Counted from the stretch's first letter, positions 1 through 6,943 are shown. The stretch: DNA of 7,082 nucleotides from an uncultured Sutterella sp. (GCA_900764215.1 CAAFNI010000064.1:1-7082), one strand, 5' to 3'. Numbers and translations: made by a program. The notes: a model not told the origin generated them from the sequence alone.

Positions 1-351
1 GTTACACGTTTTACGCCGCCTTGCTGTCCGTGGCAGTGGGAGATTGAACGGAAACACCGATTCCGCAAAGGGATCAATTCTGGAATACTCCCCCTGCTAA
101 GGGTTCTCTTATACAACATTGAGGTGGTGCACTCCATCCCGCGCTACTGGTACACTTTTATTCCGCGCTTGACACCTCTCGGCTGCCTCATCAGGCACAT
201 TGACGCCAGCGAGACTACTTCGCCGTGATTGTTCCCGAAGATCGGCGGGTTCCTGCGTCGCCCGCAGCCTTGGTGCAACCCACCCTAAAAGGGCCGGCAA
301 CGCAAGCGGCTCTTTCCGTCGCCTCACCAACTCATGACCCTCGAATTGCAA
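1..351. other. Left-edge region without a supportable gene
   Basis: I see no convincing gene here. Plus-strand frame 1 is open from the first base to a TGA at 226-228, which would be 75 residues of a protein cut off by the window edge. Its translation has no motif, is rich in Pro, Arg and Cys, and resembles no family I know. Frame 3 gives a short hydrophobic tail (TAC at position 3 to TGA at 45-47) that could be the last 14 residues of an upstream gene, but it is too short to judge. A TTGACA hexamer at 169-174 has no acceptable -10 partner 16-19 bp downstream, so I cannot name the promoter of the lipoprotein gene that follows. Confidence 0.5.
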
Positions 352-1266
352 ATGATCAAGAAGCTCATTATCGCCGCATCGCTGTCCACTCTCTTGGCGG
401 GCTGCGCCACCAACAACAACGGCATGACCCCGGAAGAGCAGCACAACAGCTTCCCTTACAACGAAAACATCTCTCGTGCCAACAACATCAACTGGGTTTT
501 CTGGCAAGGCACTCACAGAGACGAAGCCGCGCCGAAAGGCTTTGCTTCGAATGACGGCTCTTTGTTCCTCCACACCACCGGTTGGGCCAGCGGCATCTAC
601 TCCGCAGACGGCAGCAGTTTCCTTCCCGGAACCAGCAGTGTTGGAGCGAGCCTGGGGATCGGCTTCGTGTTGGCGCTGACCTCCATGAAAAATCCGTTCT
701 TTAACTATGACCAAGCGCTCATGGCCTACCTGCCGGCGCAGGATGCATCCAACAAAAATGAAGCTCAAAAAATCATCATCGACCGTGCGCTAGAGAGCTT
801 TGGGAAAGCCTTCAAGGCCCTTTATCCCGATGCGGAAATCGAGATCCGCACAGACAAGGCCGACGCCTGGGTCTACACGGGCAGCGTTGACCTCGTGAGC
901 GATGAACTTGGTTGCCATTACAACAAATGGAGTGCCCGCAAGCGTTGCGCCATTGAAATCTTGGGCCATGGCATTGAGGAGAAACCTCGTATGACCTCCG
1001 TTGCCCTTGGCACACCCTTCGAGGCTTGGGTAGCCGACAAATGGAGTATCAAGCTCAACTTCCTCGGCGGCCAAAGGCAGAAGATTGATTGGCTAAAGGT
1101 TGCCGCCGCCGTGACGCCCTATCTGCCCGAACACACTTATGCATCCATCGTGAGCCGAGATCTCGGCAACCGGAAATACTCCGCTCCCTTCGTTCTCGAA
1201 AAGAACCGCATCAACTATTTCGTGATGCCCGCCTCAGTTCTCAAAGCAAACGAAAAGGCCCAGTAG
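352..1266 (+). CDS. Putative lipoprotein of unknown function
   Basis: This 304-residue protein is probably anchored by lipid in the outer membrane, facing the periplasm; I do not recognise its family. The N-terminus is a classic lipoprotein signal: two lysines at positions 3-4, a hydrophobic stretch, and the lipobox LAGC with Cys18 as the lipidated residue. Ala follows the cysteine rather than Asp, which in the Lol sorting rule favours the outer membrane. I chose the ATG at 352 over the in-frame ATG at 334 because the signal then begins MIKK, the usual form; neither start has a good Shine-Dalgarno sequence. The mature part has a Gly/Ser/Ala-rich hydrophobic stretch at about 95-112, then a mixed alpha/beta-like region with Cys188 and Cys199 close enough to form a disulfide. 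The C-terminus looks complete and ends in TAG. It stands alone on the plus strand, so context does not suggest a role. The lipoprotein call is firm; the function is unknown. Confidence 0.85.
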   Translation: MIKKLIIAASLSTLLAGCATNNNGMTPEEQHNSFPYNENISRANNINWVFWQGTHRDEAAPKGFASNDGSLFLHTTGWASGIYSADGSSFLPGTSSVGASLGIGFVLALTSMKNPFFNYDQALMAYLPAQDASNKNEAQKIIIDRALESFGKAFKALYPDAEIEIRTDKADAWVYTGSVDLVSDELGCHYNKWSARKRCAIEILGHGIEEKPRMTSVALGTPFEAWVADKWSIKLNFLGGQRQKIDWLKVAAAVTPYLPEHTYASIVSRDLGNRKYSAPFVLEKNRINYFVMPASVLKANEKAQ

Positions 1267-1288
1267 CCAATCGTGACCACCAGAGAAG

Positions 1289-1317
1289 CGTCCTCAAGGT
1301 CAGTCGCCTTGAGGACG
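1289..1317 (+). terminator. Strong stem-loop after the lipoprotein gene, possible terminator
   Basis: A perfect 11-bp stem (CGTCCTCAAGG at 1289-1299, CCTTGAGGACG at 1307-1317) encloses a 7-base loop and starts 22 bases after the lipoprotein stop codon. Position and strength suit transcript termination or 3'-end protection. Neither strand has a run of T after the stem (GTGGCGGG follows on the plus strand), so it is not a standard intrinsic terminator. Confidence 0.4.
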
Positions 1318-1613
1318 TGGCGGGAGCGTCTTCGTGTACTTTCAGAACAAACGGGTTCAGCCTTCGACGGCGGCGTGTTCCAGGCGTCATCTGATCAACA
1401 TTTCCCTGATGCTTGAATTTGGGAGTCCAAAAACCTCAACAGTCATGACTTCCCCTGAGTGAGACTCTAGGGAGTCGAGTCCATCCATTCGTTTGAATGG
1501 AAGCGAGGGACACCTTCCGCCGGCAGTCCCACGGTCACGGCCTCGGTCGCGCCTCCCCTCCGATCAGCGCGCGCAGAGCTGCGACCGAACGCCTCCATGA
1601 CGCGGACCGTCGA
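1318..1613. other. Intergenic region between convergent genes, no gene seen
   Basis: This stretch separates the plus-strand lipoprotein gene from the minus-strand nuclease fragment, so both run into it with their 3' ends. I find no gene with a start, ribosome-binding site and plausible protein. It holds two small hairpins: GACTC/GAGTC with loop TAGG (1463-1476) and CCATTC/GAATGG with loop GTTT (1485-1500). Neither is followed by a T-tract, and neither is strong enough to call a regulatory element. Confidence 0.5.
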
Positions 1614-2231
1614 TCACTCCGTATCCGCGTTCTTCCAACATACGAAGGCGCGTTTTTCCTCGGAAAACACAGCCGCGGCTCGAATCAAAGGTTGGGAAGA
1701 CGTTGCGCCATAATTTCGGTCTCGAATCTGCCGGGCTGCATCTTCGAGCAGTGCAACTGCGCTGTCTCTCTTGCGCTGGAACTTGAGCTCGATCACCCAA
1801 TGAACTTTGCCGGCGTCAACTTCAAGGCCGCTTCGGTCCAGGGCGCCTCCTGTATCGCATCGAACGGCAAAGCCCGCACCCGCAAGAAAAACCTGCAGGC
1901 AGGATTGGACGGATTTTTCTTCGGCAATCGGATACTTCGCATAGTGAAGTGCAGCAAATGCGCGGTTGACGGACTCAAAGAGGTTCTTGACATCGCCTTC
2001 GAGTAAAGCAGGAACAATCGTGTCGGCCTCTACGGCTGCCAGGTCCCGGTTGTCCAACAGCTGCCCGCAGTAAAGCTCCGCCAGCGAAACGGCGACCTCC
2101 TTGTTGGGATAGCCGAGCCGGAACGAATTCCCCCTTCGTGTTTTGATGGTGAGGTAACCCGCCTGCATCAGGAGCGTCAAGTCATTGATGCGGTCGAAAT
2201 CCGTCGAGCCCTTCAGATCGGCGTACGTGAC
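1614..2231 (-). pseudogene. C-terminal PD-(D/E)XK nuclease half of split AAA-ATPase-like protein
   Basis: This is the downstream half of the gene at 2232-3209, in the same frame and separated from it only by the TAG at 2232-2234. It is open for 205 codons to a TGA at 1614-1616. Numbered from the TTG at 2180 (one possible restart), it carries a PD-(D/E)XK nuclease-like core: Glu87/Glu88, Asp115 in a Gly-Gly-Ala-Leu-Asp turn, then Glu131-Leu-Lys133 on a hydrophobic strand, and a helix ending DRNYG. This matches the nuclease domain (PF08011 type) that follows the PF09820 ATPase domain in full-length relatives. The C-terminus, with an FSEEKR strand, looks complete. I see no Shine-Dalgarno before the TTG (2180) or ATG (2168), and a restart would lose the first residues of the segment. 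It is therefore most likely untranslated unless the stop is read through or is a sequence error. Confidence 0.8.
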
Positions 2232-3209
2232 CTATTGGGGTTTCGCGTATTCGGAAGGCGCCTTGAGGATGTCAGAGCGCAGGTATTTCAGCAGCCCCGT
2301 CATGGCGCCTCCGCTCCTCACCCAATAGTTGAGGAACCCTCGGGACGGCCGGCTGAAAAAGTTCAGGACGGACCACGGCGCGTAGACGTGCTGCGACGCT
2401 TCGTCGTCGAAACAGTATCCGTCGTAATGCTCCCGAAGCGCTTCATGCACTTCGGCAGGGGACATGCCCAGTGCCTCGCCGGCCCGACGAAGATATCCTG
2501 AAAAGTCGCGCAGAATGTCTTCGTCGGTAAAGCCCGCCAAGGCGCCGAACGCGGGATCAAGCGAGATGTCCGTGAAATTGTTTAGCTCTTCAAAATCGCC
2601 GTACTGACTGAATTTTATAATGCCGGTCATGAAGGCAAAACGCAGACAGGCATCGTTGGATTCGATAACGGCGTAGAAGGCAGAAAGGCATTCGCGAATT
2701 TGGGTGAGGAGCACCTTGTCTTCCAGACTCGCGGTATAGGGTGCGTCGTATTCGTCAATGAGCAGAACCAGAGAGTTCGCGGGACGTGCCTGCATCCAGT
2801 CGGAGATTTGCCTGATCCAGTTGGACTCGTCGCGCTTGTCAAGGACAAAGCCCGCCCTGGCGAAGGATCCCGCCGTCACGGAGCGTACTTTGTTTTCGAA
2901 GTCTGAGAAATTATGGTCTCCTCTCACTTTCGAGAAGTCGATCTCTACGACGGGATAGGTTGCATCCTTCCAAAGCTTCTCGATGGCGAGGCCGGAAAAG
3001 GACTTCAGGCCGTCTCTGAAGAGCGTTGCGAAGGTGCTGACGAGCAACGATTTCCCAAAGCGCCGTGGGCGCGTCAAGAAGACTTTCCGGCGACGGCAGG
3101 CGAGCTGATGGATGAGCGCAGTTTTGTCGACGTAGATCTGGTTGGCTTTGCGAAGCGCGACGAAGTCGGATGTTCCTAGAGGCAAAGGCTGCAGTGCGGT
3201 TTCGGTCAT
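2232..3209 (-). CDS. AAA-ATPase-like domain protein, truncated by in-frame TAG
   Basis: This 325-residue product is the N-terminal part of the 'AAA-ATPase-like' family (PF09820 type), common in gut bacteria and usually fused to a PD-(D/E)XK nuclease; the biological role of the family is not established. Motifs in order: a conserved N-terminal stretch with YVDKT (26-30), a P-loop variant TRPRRFGKSL (46-55), a Walker B-like strand LVLLIDEYDAPY (147-158) with acidic residues at 152, 153 and 155, and FMTGIIKFSQ as a probable sensor region. The ATG at 3209 is supported by AAGGA seven bases upstream. The reading frame ends at TAG, but the same frame continues with conserved-looking sequence for another 205 residues. 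Read through, the protein would be 531 residues, normal for the family. It is thus a nonsense-mutated gene, a consensus error, or less likely a readthrough case. If translated alone it would be an ATPase domain without the nuclease. Confidence 0.85.
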   Translation of the reverse strand: MTETALQPLPLGTSDFVALRKANQIYVDKTALIHQLACRRRKVFLTRPRRFGKSLLVSTFATLFRDGLKSFSGLAIEKLWKDATYPVVEIDFSKVRGDHNFSDFENKVRSVTAGSFARAGFVLDKRDESNWIRQISDWMQARPANSLVLLIDEYDAPYTASLEDKVLLTQIRECLSAFYAVIESNDACLRFAFMTGIIKFSQYGDFEELNNFTDISLDPAFGALAGFTDEDILRDFSGYLRRAGEALGMSPAEVHEALREHYDGYCFDDEASQHVYAPWSVLNFFSRPSRGFLNYWVRSGGAMTGLLKYLRSDILKAPSEYAKPQ

Positions 3210-3313
3210 TTTTCATTCCTTTGACCGAATTGTCTCACACGACATGCGACAAGGCCCGGCCCGTGTACTTTCTCCTCAACCGCCGACGGAATTTGCACCT
3301 TCGGCCGCTCTTG

Positions 3314-3556
3314 TTCTTCCGTCGGGCGGCAGCGCAAACGCGGCCAGGCCCATGAGCGGGAGCAACGACGCAAGTCTGCCCATGCCGATCCGTTCAGAGG
3401 TGGCGTCAATCGCCTAGACGAGAATTGCAGTGGAGGTGGAAGATATGATGGAGCGCGTACTGCGAGGCTGCGACGCTCCGGCCAAAGGCGTCGATCAGCC
3501 AGAAGGGGAAGAAGGTCTGCTGCGTCGCGATGTAGACCGGCTTTCCAAAAAAAAGG
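3314..3556 (-). pseudogene. Decayed partial copy of MFS transporter gene
   Basis: This stretch aligns in pieces, in order and orientation, with the 3' half of the intact transporter gene next to it. By eye: 3314-3371 matches 3754-3811 (two mismatches), 3371-3388 matches 3871-3888, 3385-3450 matches 3921-3986 (about 79% identity), and 3452-3547 matches 4161-4256 (about 84%). Between the pieces, 60, 36 and about 173 bases of the intact gene are missing; the first two losses are multiples of three and the third shifts the frame. The codon matching Trp353 of the intact protein has become TAG (3414-3416). Best-preserved translated segments are VYIATQQTFFPFWLIDAFG and the C-terminal LPLMGLAAFALPPDG. 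The 5' half, including start and first helices, is absent. It is a relic of a diverged paralogue duplicated beside the living gene, and cannot make a transporter. Confidence 0.85.
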
Positions 3557-3614
3557 AAACCCCGCGGAGTGAGCAGTTCCGATCTCTGGCGAGATCAGCC
3601 TAGGCTTGCGGGGT
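3551..3614 (-). terminator. Probable intrinsic terminator of the nucleoside operon
   Basis: Read on the minus strand, ACCCCGC (3614-3608) pairs with GCGGGGT (3565-3559) and is followed by TTCC and eight Ts running down to about 3547. The 42-base interior holds a second hairpin, GATCTC/GAGATC with a 4-base loop (3581-3596), and the palindrome AGCCTAGGCT (3597-3606). It lies about 130 bases beyond the transporter stop codon, so it could end the operon transcript. The long loop makes it less typical than a compact terminator, and the T-run may be inherited coding sequence of the adjacent transporter relic, whose matching helix is Phe/Leu-rich. Confidence 0.5.
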
Positions 3615-3742
3615 GTTGTTGGAAATGAATAGTACCAAATGTGCTGCCATCTATCCAGCGCGCCGCTTGATTTTTTAGGTGAGTTCCCTCCGGGCGAGAT
3701 CATTGAGTTGCCGCTCCCGCCAAGGCCCCCGCGTCGAACCCT

Positions 3743-5008
3743 TCATCCTCTCCTTCTTCCGTCGGGCGGCAGCGCAAACGCGGCCAGGCCCATGAGCGGC
3801 AGCACCGACGCGCCGATGAACATCGCATGGAGCCCATAGAGGTCGGACGCCCAGCCGAAAACGGCCGTCGCAAGTCCGCCCATGCCGAAGCTCAAGCCGA
3901 AGAAGAGCCCGGAAACCATCCCGATCCGCTCGGGTGAGGCGTCAAGCGCCCAGACGAGGATTGCGGTAAAGGCGGACGACATGATGAAGGAGACGATGAG
4001 CGCGAGCGAAATGACGCCCGTGAGTCCCGCCCAGGGAAGAAGGAGCGCAAAAGGCGCTGCGCCGAGGATCGACCAGAGAATGACGACGCGCCGGCCGAAC
4101 CGGTCCGTCAGCGGTCCGCCTGCGAGCGTGCCCAGCGCGCTCATCAGAAGAAAGCCGAAGAGCGCGTACTGAGAAGCTTCCACGCTCAGCCCAAAGGCAT
4201 CGATCAAATAGAAGGTGAAGAAGTTCTGCAGCGTCGAGATGTAGACCTGCTTCGAAAACATCAACAAAAGGAGAATGGCGAAAAAGACCGCGAGCGCCCG
4301 CCCGGAGAGAACCTTCCCGCCAAAGGGCGAAGCCGTCCCTGCGTTCGTTTTTGCCTTTGTTTTATCCTGCGCTCCGCTTTTGCTGTACGCGAAGCCCCGC
4401 CGGCCGACCCAGATGAAGAGACAGGCGGCGAGGGCCGCCGCAGGCGCAAACCAAGCAATGCTCGGCTGCCCGCAGGGAACGACCACGAATGCGGCCGCGA
4501 GCGGTCCGACGGCCATGCCGGCATTGCCGCCCACTTGGAAAACGGCCTGCGCAAAACCCTTGCGGCCGCCCGAAGCGTGCTGCGCAATGCGCGCGGATTC
4601 GGGATGAAAGACGGCGGAGCCGCAGCCGATCAATGCGACTGAGAGAAGTATCGTCGTGAGCGAGGCCGCAGTCCCGAGCAAAATGAGCCCGGCGAACGTG
4701 AAGCACATGCCGATCGAAAGCGCGAAGCGCGTCGGCCGCTTGTCGGTCGCAAAGCCGACCAAGGGCTGCAGCAGCGAACTCGTGATCTGGACGACAAGCG
4801 TGATGAGCCCCACTTCGGCAAAGGTGAGCCCGTGCGCATCGCGCAGAATCGGGAGCGCCGCCGGAATGATGGAGCCGATGCCGTCGTTGAGAAAGTGCCC
4901 GATGCACACGGCGGCGAGAAGCCCGGCAGACATGGTTCCGGCATCAAGTCCGTCGCGCCCGGCGTTCTCCGTTCGCATGCGCGCATCCTTATCCATTTCG
5001 GCGGGCAT
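3743..5008 (-). CDS. MFS transporter, fosmidomycin-resistance (Fsr)-like
   Basis: This 421-residue inner-membrane protein of the major facilitator superfamily has about 12 predicted helices in two halves, joined by a polar loop at about 203-238 rich in Lys, Thr and Gly. Fsr-family signs are GHFLNDG at 37-43 in helix 1, VFHPESARIA at 133-142, and FQVGGNAG at 157-164. Loop motifs typical of MFS proteins are GFATDKRPTR (85-94) and GGPLTDRFGRR (297-307). Length is close to that of E. coli Fsr (about 406), with a slightly longer hydrophilic N-terminus. The ATG at 5008 has AAGGAG six bases upstream. It is the last gene of an operon, 29 bases after the nucleoside hydrolase. Fsr exports fosmidomycin, but here the company of nucleoside-salvage enzymes suggests transport of nucleosides, bases or ribose; the substrate is inferred. 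A decayed partial copy lies just downstream. Confidence 0.9.
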   Translation of the reverse strand: MPAEMDKDARMRTENAGRDGLDAGTMSAGLLAAVCIGHFLNDGIGSIIPAALPILRDAHGLTFAEVGLITLVVQITSSLLQPLVGFATDKRPTRFALSIGMCFTFAGLILLGTAASLTTILLSVALIGCGSAVFHPESARIAQHASGGRKGFAQAVFQVGGNAGMAVGPLAAAFVVVPCGQPSIAWFAPAAALAACLFIWVGRRGFAYSKSGAQDKTKAKTNAGTASPFGGKVLSGRALAVFFAILLLLMFSKQVYISTLQNFFTFYLIDAFGLSVEASQYALFGFLLMSALGTLAGGPLTDRFGRRVVILWSILGAAPFALLLPWAGLTGVISLALIVSFIMSSAFTAILVWALDASPERIGMVSGLFFGLSFGMGGLATAVFGWASDLYGLHAMFIGASVLPLMGLAAFALPPDGRRRG

Positions 5009-5037
5009 CCTCGTCTCCTTCCGTCCTTCCTGAACGC

Positions 5038-5994
5038 CTACGGGAGTCTTGCCACGGCGTCCGCCATCATGTCCCAGAAGCGCGCGAGATCAAGCTCCGT
5101 CGCCGCATGCGTGCGGCAGTCTTCGGGGGCCTTTCTGCGAAAGTCCGCAACCGTCATGCCGCGGGTGCGGCTTCCGGTGAGCTCGATGCCGATCGGCACG
5201 GGCACGGACTTGACGACCGTCGGATCAAGCGCGCAGGCGACCGCGCAAGGATCGTGAAGCGGCGCGTCGCCGAATCCCCGCACGCGGCGGTAGCGCACGT
5301 TGAAGGCCGCGAGGATTTCGGCCAGGAGCTTGGCGCAGGCGGTCGGGATCGCGGCGATGCGGGCCACCTGTTCATCGCTCACGCGGGCCTGATAGGTGAG
5401 GTCGAGCCCGACCATCACGATCTTCCATTTTTCCTTGAAGACGATATCGGCCGACTCGGGATCGGTCGCAATGTTGAATTCCGAAAACGGCCCGTGGTTG
5501 CCGATGTGCGTCCCGCCGCCCATGAGCACGACTTCCTTGACGCGCTCGACGATGCGGGGCTCGAGCCGCGCGGCGAGCGCGATGTTGGTAAGCGGCCCCG
5601 TCGGGACGAGCGTCACCGTGCCCGCCGGACGGCTCATCACCGTGTCGATGATCACCTGCACGGCATGCCTCGAATCGAGCTTGAGGCTGATCTCCCCGGG
5701 CAGCGTTGCGTCGTCGAGGCCCGTCTGGCCGTGGATTTCGGGCGCGATCTCGGGTTCGATCATGAGGGGGCGCGTCGCCCCTGCGGCGACGGGCACGTCG
5801 TCCAGGCCCGCGACCTGCGCGACGGCGAGCGCGTTGCGGGTCACCTTCTCGATCGACTGATTGCCCGCCACGACCGTGATCGCCAGAATGTTCACGTTCG
5901 GATTGCCGGCGGCAAGCAAAATGGCGGCCGCGTCGTCGTAGCCCGGGTCGCAGTCGAGAATGATGTCGATCTTCCGTTGGGTTTCGGTGCTCAT
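5038..5994 (-). CDS. Nucleoside hydrolase, RihA/RihB (IunH) type
   Basis: This 318-residue cytoplasmic enzyme hydrolyses the N-glycosidic bond of ribonucleosides to give free base and ribose. It has the family signature DCDPGYDD (14-21), whose aspartates bind calcium and activate water, with Asp16 matching the catalytic Asp10 of the Crithidia enzyme. It also has the loop VPTGPLTNIA (130-139), the ribose-binding GGGTHIGN...SEFN with Asn166, Glu172 and Asn174, and LHDP with His247 and Asp248, the histidine that aids departure of the base and the last calcium ligand. Overall it reads most like E. coli RihA/RihB, which prefer pyrimidine nucleosides, but preference cannot be settled from motifs. 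The ATG at 5994 has GAGGA eight bases upstream. It lies 46 bases after ribokinase and 29 before the transporter, in one operon. It ends in TAG, showing that TAG is a normal stop in this genome. Confidence 0.95.
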   Translation of the reverse strand: MSTETQRKIDIILDCDPGYDDAAAILLAAGNPNVNILAITVVAGNQSIEKVTRNALAVAQVAGLDDVPVAAGATRPLMIEPEIAPEIHGQTGLDDATLPGEISLKLDSRHAVQVIIDTVMSRPAGTVTLVPTGPLTNIALAARLEPRIVERVKEVVLMGGGTHIGNHGPFSEFNIATDPESADIVFKEKWKIVMVGLDLTYQARVSDEQVARIAAIPTACAKLLAEILAAFNVRYRRVRGFGDAPLHDPCAVACALDPTVVKSVPVPIGIELTGSRTRGMTVADFRRKAPEDCRTHAATELDLARFWDMMADAVARLP

Positions 5995-6040
5995 GGGATG
6001 GATCCTCGTGTTCTTTTGTCTGTTGGTTCGTATCGGACGC

Positions 6041-6943
6041 TCAGGCCCCGAAGGCCTCCACTTCGGCGCGCTTCGGAATGGAGCCCGCGGCGCCCTCGCG
6101 CGTCACCGAAATGGCCGCGGCCTTCGCGGCGCGCGTCATGGCGGTCCTGAGGTCTTCGCCCTCGGCGAGCGCCGCCACCGTGTAGCCCGCAAACGTGTCG
6201 CCCGCGCCCGTCGTGTCCACCGCCCGCATTTTGACGGACGGGATGAAGAAGGCATCTTTTCCGGGCTCGCGACCGAAGGCGCCTCGGCTCCCGAGCGTGA
6301 GGATGAGGTTGACGGCCGGGAACCTTTTCTCAAGAAGCGCCATCAGCGACTCTGCGGGCGCGTCCTGCGCCTCAGACCCGAGAAGGCCGCGCGCCTCCGT
6401 TTCGTTCACGATGAGCGCGTGGAGGCGCTCAAGCGGCGCCTTGAGAAGCGCCGCGTCAAAGGGAGACGGATTGAGAACCGTCCGCAGATTGCGCCCGAGC
6501 GCGGCCTCGATGAGCCCCGCCGTGTCGGGAAGCTCGTTTTGGAGCATCACGATGTCGTCCGGGCCGCACGCATCGAGCGCGGGCAGGACGCCCTCGACCG
6601 TCACCCGGCCGTTGGTGCCGGGATAGTAGATAATGCCGTTTTCGCCGTCGGCCGTCACCTGAATGAAGGTGTGGCCGCTCGCCTCGGTTTCGTGAAGGAC
6701 GAGCATCGACACGTCGACGCCTTCGGCCTTGAGCACCTCGACGAGCATGCCGCCGTCGGCGCCCACGCACCCCGCATGACGCACCGGGGCGCCCGCGCGT
6801 GCGAGCGCCACCGACTGGTTGAGCCCCTTGCCGCCCGCATGCACGGCGCGGTGCGAGGCGGCAAGCGTTTCGCCGGGCTGAATGAAATGGTCGACGCGAT
6901 AGACGTAGTCGAGATTGAGCGAGCCGATGTTGAGGACTGCCAT
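6041..6943 (-). CDS. rbsK: Ribokinase (PfkB family)
   Basis: This 300-residue cytoplasmic sugar kinase phosphorylates ribose to ribose 5-phosphate with ATP, feeding the pentose phosphate pathway and nucleotide synthesis. It shows both PfkB signatures: GGKGLNQ at 37-43 (within AGGKGLNQSVALARAG) for sugar binding, and DTTGAGDTF at 243-251 with the anion hole GAGD and catalytic base Asp249. Also present are the N-terminal GSLNLDYV strand, NPSP (158-161), NETE (180-183) and TLGSRGA (216-222) in the usual order. E. coli RbsK is 309 residues, so it is full length. The ATG at 6943 fits the conserved N-terminus, but no clear Shine-Dalgarno precedes it. It is the first of three co-directional genes; the nucleoside hydrolase next to it would supply its ribose. 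A related PfkB kinase specificity is possible but less likely in this context. Confidence 0.92.
   Translation of the reverse strand: MAVLNIGSLNLDYVYRVDHFIQPGETLAASHRAVHAGGKGLNQSVALARAGAPVRHAGCVGADGGMLVEVLKAEGVDVSMLVLHETEASGHTFIQVTADGENGIIYYPGTNGRVTVEGVLPALDACGPDDIVMLQNELPDTAGLIEAALGRNLRTVLNPSPFDAALLKAPLERLHALIVNETEARGLLGSEAQDAPAESLMALLEKRFPAVNLILTLGSRGAFGREPGKDAFFIPSVKMRAVDTTGAGDTFAGYTVAALAEGEDLRTAMTRAAKAAAISVTREGAAGSIPKRAEVEAFGA

Noticed and set aside
105..115. TCTCTTATACA, an 11-base match to the inner part of the Tn5/Nextera mosaic end
   Set aside because: Bases on both sides do not fit the adapter without a gap and mismatches, and sequence continues normally on both sides; most likely chance, though a chimeric join cannot be fully excluded.
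169..174. TTGACA as a -35 box for the lipoprotein gene
   Set aside because: No -10-like hexamer at proper spacing, and the distance to the start codon is about 180 bases.
109..768. Minus-strand frame of 219 codons opposite the lipoprotein gene
   Set aside because: It lies mostly antisense to a well-supported signal-peptide gene, has no motif, and has a low-complexity Arg/Val-rich translation.
1497..2006. Plus-strand frame of 169 codons opposite the nuclease fragment
   Set aside because: The minus strand encodes a recognisable nuclease core here; the plus frame shows no motif or ribosome-binding site.
2232..2234. TAG as evidence for stop-codon reassignment or a selenocysteine/pyrrolysine-like recoding
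   Set aside because: TAG ends two other well-formed genes here, and there is no sign of a recoding structure or a conserved catalytic position; mutation or sequence error is simpler.
3206..3703. Minus-strand frame of 165 codons between the ATPase gene and the transporter
   Set aside because: It reads the transporter relic in mostly the wrong frame and crosses the terminator; composition is Arg/Pro-rich and nothing resembles a family.
5107..6150. Plus-strand frame of 347 codons, the longest on that strand
   Set aside because: It is antisense to the nucleoside hydrolase, whose active-site motifs are intact; the His/Arg/Asp-rich translation is typical of a shadow frame in GC-rich DNA.
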